64,000 bases of DNA from an uncultured Paracoccaceae bacterium (GCA_947502145.1 CANMYO010000002.1:620001-684000); one strand, 5' to 3'; counted from the first letter of the stretch, positions 10,200-20,149 are shown. Notes: a model not told the origin generated them from the sequence alone. Made by a program: numbers and translations.

Positions 10200-11240
10200 A
10201 TGTCAAAAAATGGGATGACCTACGCGCAGTCCGGTGTCGATATCGACGCCGGGAACGCATTGATTGACCGGATCAAGCCGGCCGCAAAGCGCACCGCACG
10301 GCCCGGCGTAATGGCCGGTCTTGGTGGATTTGGCGCACTTTTCGATCTGAAAGGTGCTGGATACGAAGATCCGATCCTTGTTGCGGCGACGGATGGGGTC
10401 GGAACCAAACTGCGGATCGCCATTGATACCGGCAATGTAGATACAATCGGGATTGATCTGGTTGCGATGTGCGTCAACGACCTTGTCTGCCAAGGTGCTG
10501 AGCCATTGTTCTTTTTGGACTATTTTGCGACCGGCAAGCTGGATCTAGACAGCGCAACGCGGATCATCAATGGGATCGCAGCCGGGTGCGAGTCCTCTGG
10601 CTGCGCATTGATTGGTGGTGAAACGGCCGAGATGCCCGGCATGTATAATGAAGGAGACTTTGATCTGGCCGGATTTGCTGTTGGCGCGATGGAACGTGGC
10701 GCGGACCTTCCGGTTGATGTGGTCGAAGGAGATGTTTTGCTGGGCCTTGCCTCTGACGGTGTGCATTCCAACGGATATTCATTGGTTCGCCGTATCGTGG
10801 ACGTCTCGGGCCTGGGATGGGCTGATGAGGCGCCATTCGCAGATGGTTCACTTGGGGCCGCGTTGCTTGCGCCGACCCGGCTTTATGTGAAACCGGCATT
10901 GGCGGCGGTGAAATCAGGTGGTGTGCATGCTTTGGCACATATTACGGGCGGAGGTCTGACCGAAAACCTGCCAAGGGTGCTGCCAGACGGGCTTGGCGCT
11001 GACATTGACCTGACGGGCTGGACTTTGCCGCCGGTGTTCCAATGGCTGACCCAACAAGGTGGCATGGAAGAGGCAGAATTGCTCAAGACATTTAACGCGG
11101 GCGTTGGCATGGTCCTTACGGTCGCAGCCAATCACGCAGAGCGTATTGCCGCGTTGCTGACCGAAGAAGGCGAAACCGTCTATCGCATTGGGACCGTCAC
11201 ATCAGGCGCCGGGGTCCGCTACTCGGGTGCCCTTCTTTGA
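10200..11240 (+). CDS. purM: Phosphoribosylformylglycinamidine cyclo-ligase
   Basis: 346 residues. PurM closes the imidazole ring of AIR using ATP, step five of purine synthesis. Visible motifs: [25 protein letters not shown] (ATP site) and [11 protein letters not shown]. The ATG at 10200 matches family N-termini; in-frame codons further upstream are not conserved-looking, and another ATG at 10215 is possible. The stop overlaps the purN start by four bases, so the two are translationally coupled. Confidence 0.97.
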   Translation: MSKNGMTYAQSGVDIDAGNALIDRIKPAAKRTARPGVMAGLGGFGALFDLKGAGYEDPILVAATDGVGTKLRIAIDTGNVDTIGIDLVAMCVNDLVCQGAEPLFFLDYFATGKLDLDSATRIINGIAAGCESSGCALIGGETAEMPGMYNEGDFDLAGFAVGAMERGADLPVDVVEGDVLLGLASDGVHSNGYSLVRRIVDVSGLGWADEAPFADGSLGAALLAPTRLYVKPALAAVKSGGVHALAHITGGGLTENLPRVLPDGLGADIDLTGWTLPPVFQWLTQQGGMEEAELLKTFNAGVGMVLTVAANHAERIAALLTEEGETVYRIGTVTSGAGVRYSGALL

Positions 11241-11830
11241 GCAAACGCGTCGCCATCCTGATATCCGGTGGCGGGTCGAACATGGTGGCCCTCGCCAAAT
11301 CGATGACAGAGGATCATCCAGGACGGCCCGTTTTGGTGATTTCGAATGTGCCCGGTGCCGCCGGACTGGACAAAGCCAGATCAATGGGGATTGAAACATC
11401 TCTTGTCGATCACAAAGCCTACCCGGATCGCGCAGGGTTCGAACGTGCGCTGCATGCTGCGCTAATCAAGTCACAGCCAGACGTGATCTGTCTTGCTGGT
11501 TTCATGCGTATCCTTTCACCAGAGTTTACCGCAAGATGGGAGGGCAGGATGCTCAATATCCACCCATCGCTGCTTCCCAAATACAAGGGGTTGAACACAC
11601 ACGCACGCTGTCTGGAAGCTGGCGACACGGACCACGGTTGCAGCGTTCATCTGGTGACTGCGGCATTGGACGATGGCCCGATACTTGGGCAGGCGAAAAT
11701 TACAGTTCGTGCAGACGACACTGCCGATTCGCTCGCGGCACGGGTTTTGCCTTTCGAACACCAGCTTTATCCTGCCGTCTTATACCGCTTTCTCAGTGGC
11801 GAGCGTTCTCCACTATTGCTTTCGGAATAG
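11237..11830 (+). CDS. purN: Phosphoribosylglycinamide formyltransferase
   Basis: 197 residues. It transfers a formyl group from 10-formyl-THF to GAR. The start is a TTG that overlaps the purM stop (TTGA). Landmarks: [12 protein letters not shown] at the N-terminus, the catalytic region [10 protein letters not shown], and [16 protein letters not shown] with the conserved His; HxxxxxxDxG appears as [18 protein letters not shown]. Confidence 0.97.
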   Translation: MSKRVAILISGGGSNMVALAKSMTEDHPGRPVLVISNVPGAAGLDKARSMGIETSLVDHKAYPDRAGFERALHAALIKSQPDVICLAGFMRILSPEFTARWEGRMLNIHPSLLPKYKGLNTHARCLEAGDTDHGCSVHLVTAALDDGPILGQAKITVRADDTADSLAARVLPFEHQLYPAVLYRFLSGERSPLLLSE

Positions 11831-11903
11831 CGGACCTTTCAACTGTAGCAGCGATGGCCTATCAACGGTCACCACGCGTTGCGTCAGATAAATACAGGCC
11901 AAA

Positions 11904-13061
11904 ATGCATACGATCACCAAGACAGAAGACCTCGCCGCGTTCTGCGCCGAGGCGATAAAGCGCCCCTATGTGACCGTTGACACGGAATTTCTACGCGAAC
12001 GCACCTATTACTCCAAATTGTGCCTTGTCCAGTTGGCCTATCAGGATGAGGCTGGCGCAGATGCGGTGCTGGTCGATCCTTTAGCCGAGGGGCTGTCGCT
12101 TGAACCGCTCTATGATCTTTTTCGCGACGCGGGCGTGGTCAAAGTCTTCCATGCCGCGCGCCAGGATCTTGAAATATTCTTCGTTGATGAAGGGGTGATT
12201 CCGGCACCCTTGTTTGACACGCAGGTGGCGGCAATGGTGTGCGGTTTCGGCGATCAGGTGGGTTATGAAACGCTTGTGCGAAAGATCGCCCAGTCATCTT
12301 TGGACAAGTCCAGTCGTTTTACCGATTGGTCCCGGCGCCCATTAACGGACGCGCAGAAGACCTATGCCCTGGCCGATGTCACGCATCTGCGCGACATTTA
12401 TGAACACCTGTCGGCGCGGCTTGATAAATCGGGACGCAAGAAGTGGGTGACTGAGGAGATGGCCGTTCTGAATGATCCTGCAACCTATCAGGCCGATCCT
12501 GATACCGCTTGGCGGCGGGTGAAGACACGGACCAATTCAGGACGCTTTCTTGCTATTGTACGTGAATTGGCGCGGTTTCGTGAAATGCACGCGCAATCCC
12601 GCAACATCCCGCGCAATCGGGTATTCAAGGATGATGCATTGGTTGAGCTGGCCTCGACAAAACCGCAAAGCGAAAAGGATTTGGGCAGGTCCCGCCTGCT
12701 TTTGCGCGAAGCGCGCCGTGGTGACATTGCCGAAGGAATCCTGACCGCAATCAAGACGGGAGTCGAGTTGCCTAATGATGCCTTGCCAAAACCAGACAAA
12801 ACGCGTGAGAAATTGCAGGTAAACCCGGCAATCGCCGACATGCTTCGGGTGCTGTTAAAAGCAAAAGCAGACCAGGAGGACGTTGCGCAAAAGCTAATTG
12901 CGTCAAGTCAGGATCTCGACCTTTTGGCTGCTGGTGAGCGGCAGGTTCCAGCCTTGAAAGGGTGGCGCAATGAAGTCTTTGGTAGGGATGCGCTGCGCCT
13001 TTGCAACGGTGAAATTGCCTTGGCTGTCAAAGGTACAAAGGTAATTGCCGTAGATCGCTAG
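11904..13061 (+). CDS. rnd: Ribonuclease D
   Basis: 385 residues. A 3'-5' exoribonuclease of the DEDDy group acting in tRNA 3' maturation. Catalytic residues are seen in VTVDTEFLRE (Asp, Glu), FHAARQDLEIF (Asp) and YALADVTHL (Tyr, Asp); an HRDC-type helical domain follows from about residue 210. It lies 73 bases after purN and ends against the convergent lipoprotein gene with no gap. Confidence 0.96.
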   Translation: MHTITKTEDLAAFCAEAIKRPYVTVDTEFLRERTYYSKLCLVQLAYQDEAGADAVLVDPLAEGLSLEPLYDLFRDAGVVKVFHAARQDLEIFFVDEGVIPAPLFDTQVAAMVCGFGDQVGYETLVRKIAQSSLDKSSRFTDWSRRPLTDAQKTYALADVTHLRDIYEHLSARLDKSGRKKWVTEEMAVLNDPATYQADPDTAWRRVKTRTNSGRFLAIVRELARFREMHAQSRNIPRNRVFKDDALVELASTKPQSEKDLGRSRLLLREARRGDIAEGILTAIKTGVELPNDALPKPDKTREKLQVNPAIADMLRVLLKAKADQEDVAQKLIASSQDLDLLAAGERQVPALKGWRNEVFGRDALRLCNGEIALAVKGTKVIAVDR

Positions 13062-13550
13062 TCAGCGTCGGCTGGCGCGGGCGTTCCGCGCCCCTTGAAC
13101 ACGGATTGTTCGAACGCCGATCAAGTCGTTTGCGCTGAGGACCCGCGCAACGGTGACCTGTCGGGTCCGTGTTGGACCCTGCGGCTGAAATCCTTGCGGC
13201 ACTTCAACGCGGAACACCAGTGTGAGCGTCCCGCCGTCTCGCGATATCGGCACCAGCTGCGCATTGAACGCGCCCTGTGTCGCTGCTGTTCCCGTTGCCC
13301 GCACGATCGCCCCATCCGCGGTGCGGTTGACCTCAAGCGCATCAACGCTGTCGATCGCAATTCGACCATCAACAACCTGCGTGACCATGTTGGAGGTCAC
13401 AAGCGGGCGCCGATTGCCGGCCGCGTCCACATTTGCCGCAGGCTGTGACGCACCAAACCAGTTCAATGGATTTAGACGCGATTGTGAAATCTGCGAACAA
13501 CCGGTTGCAGCGATTGAGATACATAGCAGCAGGGGCAGGGCGGGGCGCAT
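13062..13550 (-). CDS. Putative lipoprotein, conserved in Rhodobacteraceae-type genomes
   Basis: 162 residues. The N-terminus has a signal with lipobox ATGC (cysteine at about 18), so a lipid-anchored envelope protein is predicted. The rest (SRLNPLNWFG, then beta-rich sequence ending IRVQGARNARASRR) does not match a family I can name. The ATG at 13550 places the signal peptide properly; nine more codons upstream would spoil it. No function is proposed. Confidence 0.7.
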   Translation of the reverse strand: MRPALPLLLCISIAATGCSQISQSRLNPLNWFGASQPAANVDAAGNRRPLVTSNMVTQVVDGRIAIDSVDALEVNRTADGAIVRATGTAATQGAFNAQLVPISRDGGTLTLVFRVEVPQGFQPQGPTRTRQVTVARVLSANDLIGVRTIRVQGARNARASRR

Positions 13551-13669
13551 TGGCAAGCCTTTCGTCAGTCTGGTCAAATGCCTAGCCCAAGTGGACGAAC
13601 TTGAAAAGCACCAGACTGGACCTTTGCTGCAACGGGCCCTAAATCAGGCACAGAGTTTGAGGATGCACC

Positions 13670-14077
13670 ATGGCCACCGATGCCTTTGAAGAAATTGTCG
13701 CTGATTTTGAGTTTCTGGACGATTGGGAAGATCGCTATCGGCATGTCATTGATCTGGGCAAAGCGATGCCCGCTTTGGAGGACGCGTTCAAGGTGCCCGC
13801 GACGAAAGTGGACGGGTGCGCCTCGCAGGTCTGGCTGGTTCCGAAGGTGGATGACGACGTCTTTTCGTTCCGTGGCGACAGCGACGCGATGATCGTGCGT
13901 GGACTGATTGCGGTCCTGATTGCATTGTATGGCGGCGTTCCGGTAAAGGCTGTTGCTGCGATTGATGCGCAGGCTGAGTTGGCACGCCTTGGACTTCATG
14001 ATCATCTGTCTGCGCAGCGATCCAATGGCGTGCGAGCGATGATCGAACGGATCAGGCAGGTTGCGGCGGCTGCCTAA
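13670..14077 (+). CDS. sufE: SufE-type sulfur acceptor
   Basis: 135 residues. SufE takes persulfide from a cysteine desulfurase (SufS) for Fe-S assembly. The motif DGCASQVWL (about residues 45-53) holds the active cysteine, and RGLIAVLIALYGG is typical. No other suf gene is in the window, so it acts with partners elsewhere. Its 3' end overlaps the convergent DUF1638 gene by four bases. Confidence 0.93.
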   Translation: MATDAFEEIVADFEFLDDWEDRYRHVIDLGKAMPALEDAFKVPATKVDGCASQVWLVPKVDDDVFSFRGDSDAMIVRGLIAVLIALYGGVPVKAVAAIDAQAELARLGLHDHLSAQRSNGVRAMIERIRQVAAAA

Positions 14078-14700
14078 ATTTCTTTGAGCGCCCGTTCAAG
14101 ATCACCATACCCTGTCCATCGGTATTCATACTCCAACCCCATACGCTTTGCGATTGCTTCAGCCTTCGCGCGCAGGTTGGGGTTGTCGGTCTGTGCCTGA
14201 TAAACAAGCTTGTCATAGTTCTCAAAATACATCCCAAGCAGTTCAGGATGCCGGTCGATTCCCAGCGGCTTCCAGACAAAAGCGTCAAACTGGCGGACCA
14301 GAAAATCGGTCAGATAAAACGCCGTCATTTCATCGCGCGCCTCAAAAGCGGCGTTACCTTCGAAAAAGCTGTAACAATGTGGACCCGCAACCATGCGCAC
14401 GCCAAGGTCAGCGCAGGCGGCTTGTAACTGGCCGCCCGTCCCGCAGTCGGCATATACGACAAATATCTCATCATAACTTCCGCGTTTGGCAGCGACGGCC
14501 GCCCGAACCGCGGGCACGATGCGCTCAGGGTGATTGTGAAAGATTGCGGGTAAACATTGAAGATCCAAGTGATCCCATCCATTTGCCGTCCGCAAAGCCA
14601 GAATTTCATGTGCCAAAGCGCCGCATGCCAAAAGCAGGATGCTGCCAGTGCCGTTTGCATCCAAACCGGTAGATGTCAGCCGCGCATCAAGCGATGTCAT
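14074..14700 (-). CDS. DUF1638 protein (methionine cluster)
   Basis: 208 residues. Sequence such as LLACGALAHEILAL near the start, FVVYADCGTGGQL and GPHCYSFFEG matches DUF1638, with several cysteines that could bind metal or corrinoid. Family members often neighbour corrinoid methyltransferases. From memory, mutant fitness work in Phaeobacter inhibens tied a DUF1638 gene in a similar cluster to methionine synthesis. The ATG overlaps the stop of the small membrane protein gene (ATGA), and the corrinoid protein gene lies just upstream. Confidence 0.85.
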   Translation of the reverse strand: MTSLDARLTSTGLDANGTGSILLLACGALAHEILALRTANGWDHLDLQCLPAIFHNHPERIVPAVRAAVAAKRGSYDEIFVVYADCGTGGQLQAACADLGVRMVAGPHCYSFFEGNAAFEARDEMTAFYLTDFLVRQFDAFVWKPLGIDRHPELLGMYFENYDKLVYQAQTDNPNLRAKAEAIAKRMGLEYEYRWTGYGDLERALKEI

Positions 14701-14855
14701 GCGCCGCGGCCGGTGAACCTGACCAGTAATGTGCCAGCCAGCGCAATTGCCAGAACGGTCGCAACCGCAATCCCGCCCTGCAGGACAAACCAAACCGTCA
14801 GTGCAGACGCAACATTCACAGCAACAAGGATCACAAGAAGGTGGACAAGTGGCAT
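14697..14855 (-). CDS. Two-helix small membrane protein in methionine cluster
   Basis: 52 residues made of two hydrophobic helices (about residues 3-22 and 26-45) with a basic end (RFTGRGA). CGGAG lies six bases before the ATG at 14855, and the stop overlaps the DUF1638 start, so translation is coupled. The position between corrinoid protein and DUF1638 suggests a role in that unit, perhaps membrane anchoring, but this is inference; no family is recognised. Confidence 0.65.
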   Translation of the reverse strand: MPLVHLLVILVAVNVASALTVWFVLQGGIAVATVLAIALAGTLLVRFTGRGA

Positions 14856-14929
14856 CGCAATCTCCGCATTTGGTATCATGCATAAAAGATAGGGGGCCAG
14901 CAGCCCCCAATCCAGTAGCAAGAGCAGGT

Positions 14930-15631
14930 TTAGCTTGCCGGAGCCTGATTATGCTTACGTGCGACAAATGTTTTGGCGGTTTCCACCGCGACGGCGGCAT
15001 CCCGGCAATAGGCATCCGCGCCAATGGCCTTGCCAAACTCTTCGTTCAGCGGGGCCCCCCCGACCAACACGATGTAATCGTCGCGCATGCCTTTTTCGAC
15101 CATCGTGTCGATCACGACTTTCATGTATGGCATCGTGGTGGTCAGCAGCGCCGACATGCCGAGAATATCAGCACCTTCCTTTTCAAGTGCCTCGATATAG
15201 GATTCAACAGCATTGTTGATTCCAAGATCGACCACCTCGAACCCGGCGCCTTCCATCATCATCGAGACGAGGTTCTTGCCGATGTCGTGAATGTCACCCT
15301 TGACCGTGCCGATCACCATTTTGCCGACACGCGGCGCACCGGTTTCGGCCAACAAAGGCTTCAGGATGGCCATGCCGCCTTTCATGGCGTTCGCAGCCAG
15401 AAGCACCTCGGGCACAAAAAGTATGCCATCACGGAAATCCTGACCGACGATGGTCATCCCGCCGACAAGCGCCTCAGTCAGGATTTGGTAGGGCTCCCAC
15501 TTGCGTTCAAGCAGGATATTGACGCTTTCCTCAATTTCTTCCTTCAATCCATCGTATAGGTCATCGAACATCTGGGCGACCAGGTCTTCGTCGTTCAATT
15601 CCGAAAGGATGATTTCTTCTTCGTCAGACAT
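14930..15631 (-). CDS. Corrinoid (B12-binding) protein of a methyltransferase / split methionine synthase
   Basis: 233 residues: an N-terminal four-helix cap domain (about 1-90) and a Rossmann-like cobalamin domain with GDIHDIGKNL, where His is the lower cobalt ligand, followed by SALLTTTMPYM and GGAPLNEEFGKAIGADAY. It equals the B12 module of MetH as a free protein and would shuttle a methyl group to homocysteine with the methyltransferase at 16858. An acidic N-terminus (MSDEEE) is seen. Confidence 0.93.
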   Translation of the reverse strand: MSDEEEIILSELNDEDLVAQMFDDLYDGLKEEIEESVNILLERKWEPYQILTEALVGGMTIVGQDFRDGILFVPEVLLAANAMKGGMAILKPLLAETGAPRVGKMVIGTVKGDIHDIGKNLVSMMMEGAGFEVVDLGINNAVESYIEALEKEGADILGMSALLTTTMPYMKVVIDTMVEKGMRDDYIVLVGGAPLNEEFGKAIGADAYCRDAAVAVETAKTFVARKHNQAPAS

Positions 15632-15778
15632 GCTGAGTCTCCCTAAAGCGCAAGGCGCTGATCCTTTTCACCTTTTAATGCATTTTTGTCACCAGCGTCA
15701 CCCGACAATTTGCGACGTTCGCAAAGCGTGGACCGACTCGACCTTGCGCATGTTCACTTTTTGTTCCATAACTGTGAG

Positions 15779-16861
15779 ATGAACGACTATCCCTTGCGCC
15801 CAAGGCACGCGACACCGGGTCGTGCGGCGGTGAATAATCCTGACATCCGATTTGATCGGTTTCATTTGCAGGCTGTTGATGACGGTTGGGGTGACGTTGA
15901 TGCTGCACCGGTTCTGCGCACACAGACAACGGACGAAACCCCGCGCACGATTATTTCGCGCAATACTTCGCCTGATTTGTCGTTTGATCGCTCAATCAAT
16001 CCGTATCGTGGGTGTGAACACGGATGCATCTACTGCTTTGCACGCCCCAGCCATGCCTATCTTGGCCTGTCGCCGGGGCTGGATTTCGAAACGCGGTTGA
16101 TTGCGCGACCAGATGCGCCCGCCGTTTTGGCCCGCGAATTGCGCGCGCCATCGTACAAGCCGAAAATGATCGCTATCGGGACAAATACAGATGCCTATCA
16201 ACCCATCGAAAGGGACCGCGGGATTATGCGGGGTATTTTGCAAGTATTGCAGGACTTTCGACACCCTGTTGGAATAGTGACCAAGGGCTGCCTGATCGAA
16301 AGGGATATCGACATTCTCGCGCCGATGGCTGCGGATGGTCTCGTTCGGGTAGGCGTCTCCGTAACAACTCTGGATCCGCACATATCACGCGCGATGGAAC
16401 CGCGCGTGCCAGCACCAGCGGCGCGCCTGCGGACAATTCGACGGCTGGTCGCGGCAGGAATCCCCGTGCGTGTCATGGTATCGCCAATCATCCCCGCGTT
16501 GACGGATCATGAACTTGAGGCGATCCTTGTGGCCGCAAAAGAGGCGGGGGCAACAGCGGCATCGTCAATCGTTTTGCGTCTACCGCGAGAGGTTTCCGGG
16601 TTGTTCCGTGATTGGCTTGAGTGCACGTTCCCGGATCGCGCAGCCCGGATCATGGGGCGGGTCCGGGAACTCCACGGTGGCAGGGATTATGATCCTGCGT
16701 TTGGAAAACGCATGAGAGGAGAGGGCCCGTGGGCCGCGTTGATGCGGCGACGGTTCAAGGTGTGCACAGAAAAGATTGGGCTGGCCAACGATCTCCCGCC
16801 GCTGCGGACAGATTTGTTTCGCCGACCGCCTCAGAGCGGCGATCAACTGTCATTGCTTTAG
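15779..16861 (+). CDS. PA0069-family radical SAM protein
   Basis: 360 residues. The radical SAM cluster motif appears as CEHGCIYC (CxxxCxxC) after INPYRG, followed by FARPSHAYLGLSPGLDFETR, characteristic of the PA0069 group (related to spore photoproduct lyase-like repair enzymes). The substrate is unknown. The start ATG follows a weak GTGAG; a longer in-frame start at 15686 has no support. It diverges from the corrinoid gene and overlaps the 3' end of the homocysteine methyltransferase by four bases. Confidence 0.88.
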   Translation: MNDYPLRPRHATPGRAAVNNPDIRFDRFHLQAVDDGWGDVDAAPVLRTQTTDETPRTIISRNTSPDLSFDRSINPYRGCEHGCIYCFARPSHAYLGLSPGLDFETRLIARPDAPAVLARELRAPSYKPKMIAIGTNTDAYQPIERDRGIMRGILQVLQDFRHPVGIVTKGCLIERDIDILAPMAADGLVRVGVSVTTLDPHISRAMEPRVPAPAARLRTIRRLVAAGIPVRVMVSPIIPALTDHELEAILVAAKEAGATAASSIVLRLPREVSGLFRDWLECTFPDRAARIMGRVRELHGGRDYDPAFGKRMRGEGPWAALMRRRFKVCTEKIGLANDLPPLRTDLFRRPPQSGDQLSLL

Positions 16862-17871
16862 CCACGCCGCCTGCCGCGCCTCGCGGCGCGTGCTGGACCT
16901 GTCCCGTCGGTGCCGTCGGATTCGGATGAAAAGGCACCCAATGCTGCGGTAATCTGGTCCAATGATGGTTGCGGACCCTTGGGTGAGCTTTCGAGCGCTT
17001 CTCGCATCTTCTTCAGATGCTCCGGGGTCGTACCACAGCAACCACCGATAATCTTGGCACCGCATGCCCGCGCCAATGTCGCGTAATCGGCCATCAGCTC
17101 CGGGGTTCCGTCATAATGGATATGACCATCATGATACTTCGGAATGCCTGCGTTTCCCTTGGCAATCAATGGCTGTGCCGGGCCGGCCTCTGCCATCCCT
17201 AGAATCGTGCGCAGCAGGTCTGAAGCGCCCGTGCCGCAGTTTGCACCAAACGCAGCCGGAGCATTTGCCAGTTTGCCGACCTTGCGAACCATGTCCTTGG
17301 AAGTGACACCCATCATCGTGCGTCCGGCTGTGTCAAAGCTCATCGTGCCGCACCAGGGCATGTCAGCCATCGCAAAGGCCTCTGCGACCGCTGCGTATTC
17401 TTCGAATGCAGAAATGGTTTCAAGCCATAATACATCCGCTCCGCCAGCTTTCAGGCCCTCGGCCTGTTCATGAAACATCTCAACTGCGATCTCATGCGTC
17501 AGACTTCCCATAGGGGCCATGATATCACCCGTAGGACCCACACTGCCAGCGACGATGACGTTGCGGCCAGAGGCGTCAGCAACTTCGCGGCCAATCTCTG
17601 CCCCTGCCTTGTTCAATTCATGGACCCGGGCCTGGGCGTCATGCAGTTTCAGCCGCGAGGCATTGCCGCCAAAGGTGTTGGTCAGGAAAAGGTCACTGCC
17701 CGCGTCGACTGAGCCTTTATAAAGCGCAGTGATCTTGGCTGGCTCATCCACGTTCCACATTTCTGGCGCATCACCGGACGACAGTCCCATGTTGAACAGG
17801 TTTGTCCCCGTCGCACCATCAGCCAAAAGCCAGTCACGTTCGGACAGAAGTTTTGCAAAAGTATTGGTCAT
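16858..17871 (-). CDS. Homocysteine S-methyltransferase (betaine-homocysteine type; split MetH module)
   Basis: 337 residues. The Pfam homocysteine methyltransferase barrel is clear: LLADGATGTNLF, TNTFGGNASRL, and the zinc cysteines in GANCG and GGCCGTTPEHL. It moves a methyl group to homocysteine, giving methionine. With the separate corrinoid protein it likely forms a multi-subunit cobalamin-dependent methionine synthase; a betaine-specific role is the alternative. GGAG precedes the ATG by seven bases. The C-terminus ends in an Arg/Gly-rich tail. Confidence 0.9.
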   Translation of the reverse strand: MTNTFAKLLSERDWLLADGATGTNLFNMGLSSGDAPEMWNVDEPAKITALYKGSVDAGSDLFLTNTFGGNASRLKLHDAQARVHELNKAGAEIGREVADASGRNVIVAGSVGPTGDIMAPMGSLTHEIAVEMFHEQAEGLKAGGADVLWLETISAFEEYAAVAEAFAMADMPWCGTMSFDTAGRTMMGVTSKDMVRKVGKLANAPAAFGANCGTGASDLLRTILGMAEAGPAQPLIAKGNAGIPKYHDGHIHYDGTPELMADYATLARACGAKIIGGCCGTTPEHLKKMREALESSPKGPQPSLDQITAALGAFSSESDGTDGTGPARAARRGRRRG

Positions 17872-17951
17872 GCGGTGCTCCGATAGCAATCAATGCGGCT
17901 ATTGCGCGGATTGGTCTGCAAAGCAAATCGAAATCCTGCATGACAAGTTGA

Positions 17952-17985
17952 GGCGCGGTCCAACCCCAAAGGGATGCACCGCGCC
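17952..17985 (-). terminator. Hairpin after the zeta inhibitor gene
   Basis: GGCGCGGT and ACCGCGCC pair over 8 bp with an inner CCC/GGG extension. It lies between the zeta gene stop and the methyltransferase gene on the same strand. No T run follows, so it may be a weak terminator or an RNA-stabilising stem. Confidence 0.55.
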
Positions 17986-17990
17986 AGGTC

Positions 17991-18305
17991 TTAGACTTCG
18001 TCGATAAGCTGGGCTTTGGCTTCGACCATCAGCTCGGCCATCTTGGCGCGGATTGTGGCCTCATCAGCCTTGTCACCCAGATCCCCTGAAACCTTGCGGT
18101 AGACATCTTCGTCACCAGCCTCCTCAAAATCGGACTTGATGACCTCTTTGGCATATTCGTTGGCTGCGTCCCCAGACTTGCCCAACAATTCTGCGGCCCA
18201 GAGACCCAGCAGCTTGTTACGGCGGGCTTCGGCCTTGAACTGCATTTCTGCATCATGGGCGAATTTGTTTTCGAATGCGTTTTCGCGGTCTTTCATGCTG
18301 CTCAT
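17991..18305 (-). CDS. F1F0-ATPase inhibitor zeta-type (DUF1476)
   Basis: 104 residues. DRENAFENKFAHDAEMQFKAEARRNKLLGLWAAELLG is the hallmark of the alphaproteobacterial zeta subunit (first described in Paracoccus denitrificans), which blocks ATP hydrolysis by F1; here I list it as four overlapping short signatures rather than one. GGAGG precedes the ATG. The gene diverges from purC. In some Rhodobacterales the inhibitory N-terminal segment is weak, so in vivo activity is not assured. Confidence 0.93.
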   Translation of the reverse strand: MSSMKDRENAFENKFAHDAEMQFKAEARRNKLLGLWAAELLGKSGDAANEYAKEVIKSDFEEAGDEDVYRKVSGDLGDKADEATIRAKMAELMVEAKAQLIDEV

Positions 18306-18437
18306 GGCAATCCTCCGGACATAAATTGACAGTTGCCCATGATATGCCCCCGCAACCGCTTGCCCGCAAGGGGGGCTTGGCGTAAGAGGCAGGCCAATGG
18401 CGGCCCACGCCGGGCAGCCGCATACGCGAGGGCTAAG

Positions 18438-19199
18438 ATGGCGCGCCGCAAGCTTGTCTACGAAGGTAAAGCGAAAATTCTGTACGAAGGTCCGGAACCG
18501 GGCACCTATGTGCAATATTTCAAGGATGATGCAACCGCGTTCAACGCTGAAAAGAAAGCGGTGATCGAGGGGAAGGGCGTGTTGAACAACCGTCTTTCGG
18601 AATTCTTCATGAACGGTCTGCAGAACATCGGCATTCCGACGCATTTCATCAAGCGGCTGAACATGCGTGAGCAGCTGATCCGCCAAGTTGAAATCATACC
18701 GCTTGAAGTGATCGTGCGGAATGTCGCGGCAGGCTCCATGGCCAAACGTCTTGGCATGGAAGAAGGGGCGGCACTGCCACGGCCGATCGTCGAATTTTCC
18801 TACAAGGACGACAAGCTTGGCGACCCCCTGGTGCCCGAGGAATATATCATCGCCTTTGGTTGGGCTTCGCAGCAGGACCTCGACGACATCGTCAGCATCG
18901 CGCTGCGTGTGAACGACTTCATGTCCGGTGTCATGCACGGTGTCGGGATCAAATTGGTGGACTTCAAAATTGAGATTGGCCGCATCTGGGACAACGACTT
19001 TCCGCGCCTTGTCGTCGCCGATGAGATAAGCCCGGACAGTTGCCGACTTTGGGACGTCGAAAGCGGTCAAAAGCTCGACAAGGACGTTTTCCGTCAGGAT
19101 CTGGGATCGCTCGCCGACGCATATACTGAAGTCGCAAAGCGTCTTGGTGTGCTGCCCAGCAATGTCACTCACGCCCCAAAGCCAACCCTTATCAACTAG
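18438..19199 (+). CDS. purC: SAICAR synthase
   Basis: 253 residues. It joins CAIR and aspartate with [24 protein letters not shown] at the start, FKDDATAFN, and [14 protein letters not shown]-like (IPLEVIVRN) motifs are typical of the prokaryotic short form. The ATG at 18438 matches homologues; in-frame codons from 18333 are not needed. purS follows after 12 bases. Confidence 0.97.
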   Translation: MARRKLVYEGKAKILYEGPEPGTYVQYFKDDATAFNAEKKAVIEGKGVLNNRLSEFFMNGLQNIGIPTHFIKRLNMREQLIRQVEIIPLEVIVRNVAAGSMAKRLGMEEGAALPRPIVEFSYKDDKLGDPLVPEEYIIAFGWASQQDLDDIVSIALRVNDFMSGVMHGVGIKLVDFKIEIGRIWDNDFPRLVVADEISPDSCRLWDVESGQKLDKDVFRQDLGSLADAYTEVAKRLGVLPSNVTHAPKPTLIN

Positions 19200-19211
19200 G
19201 AAATCCAAACG

Positions 19212-19442
19212 ATGAAAGCTCGCGTTCATGTCATGTTGAAAAATGGCGTTCTTGATCCTCAAGGCGAGGCTGTGCGCCATGCGCTGGGGTCATTGGGTTT
19301 TGAAGGCGTCAACGGTGTGCGCCAGGGGAAGGTGATCGAGCTTGACCTCGCAGACGGGACCGACGAGACGACAATCAATCAGATGTGCGACAAGCTTCTC
19401 GCCAATACCGTGATCGAAAGCTACCGGGTCGAAATGCTATGA
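19212..19442 (+). CDS. purS: FGAM synthase subunit PurS
   Basis: 76 residues. The small structural subunit that bridges PurL and Pur[18 protein letters not shown] at the N-terminus and [10 protein letters not shown] are typical. Its stop overlaps the purQ start (ATGA). A separate purL is not in the window. Confidence 0.97.
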   Translation: MKARVHVMLKNGVLDPQGEAVRHALGSLGFEGVNGVRQGKVIELDLADGTDETTINQMCDKLLANTVIESYRVEML

Positions 19443-20104
19443 AGGCCGCGGTCATCGTCTTTCCCGGTTCAAACTGTGATCGGGACATGGCTGTCGCACT
19501 GACAGCAGCCGGCGCTGACGTCACCATGGTTTGGCACAAGGACAGCACTTTGCCAAATGTCGACCTTGTCGCCGTGCCCGGGGGGTTTTCATTTGGTGAT
19601 TATCTGCGTTGCGGCGCGATTGCGGCCAAGTCGCCAATTTGCAAAGCACTGGTTAATCACGTTGAACGTGGTGGGTTTGCACTGGGGGTCTGCAATGGGT
19701 TTCAGGTCCTGACTGAAACAGGCCTCTTGCCCGGGGCATTGATGCGCAATGCGGGCCTGAAATTCGTGTGCAAGACGTCGCCATTGCGCGTCGTCACATC
19801 TAACTCAGCTTTCACCAATGGTCATAACGCTGGTGATATCGTGGCCTATCCAATCGCGCATCACGACGGAAATTATACCATTGATGCCAATGGCATGGCG
19901 GCGCTGAAAGGCGATGATCGCATCGCATTCAGCTATGAAGACAATCCCAATGGCTCGGTCGAAGATATTGCCGGTATCCTGTCAGAGAACCGGCGTGTTC
20001 TGGGCATGATGCCGCATCCGGAACGGGCTGTTGATCTCGGTCACGGCGGCACCGATGGGCAAGCGCTTTTCCGCGGATTGATCGGCGCTTTCGTGCAGGC
20101 ATAG
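19439..20104 (+). CDS. purQ: FGAM synthase glutaminase subunit PurQ
   Basis: 221 residues. Class I glutamine amidotransferase supplying ammonia to PurL. The nucleophile lies in GVCNGFQVL, and the His-Glu pair in [17 protein letters not shown] opens the protein. Translationally coupled to purS; last gene of the purCSQ run. Confidence 0.97.
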   Translation: MKAAVIVFPGSNCDRDMAVALTAAGADVTMVWHKDSTLPNVDLVAVPGGFSFGDYLRCGAIAAKSPICKALVNHVERGGFALGVCNGFQVLTETGLLPGALMRNAGLKFVCKTSPLRVVTSNSAFTNGHNAGDIVAYPIAHHDGNYTIDANGMAALKGDDRIAFSYEDNPNGSVEDIAGILSENRRVLGMMPHPERAVDLGHGGTDGQALFRGLIGAFVQA

Positions 20105-20149
20105 ATTCCTGTCCTTGCGGCGTTATCTGCCGCAGCCTAGTTTTGTGCC

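Noticed and set aside
17872-17990. SAM or SAH riboswitch before the homocysteine methyltransferase gene
   Set aside because: Only a simple GC hairpin is seen; I found neither the SAM-II pseudoknot core nor the SAH aptamer conserved bases.
18306-19280. Minus-strand extension of the zeta inhibitor gene opposite purC
   Set aside because: The DUF1476 protein starts at 18305 with GGAGG; the upstream part is the shadow of purC.
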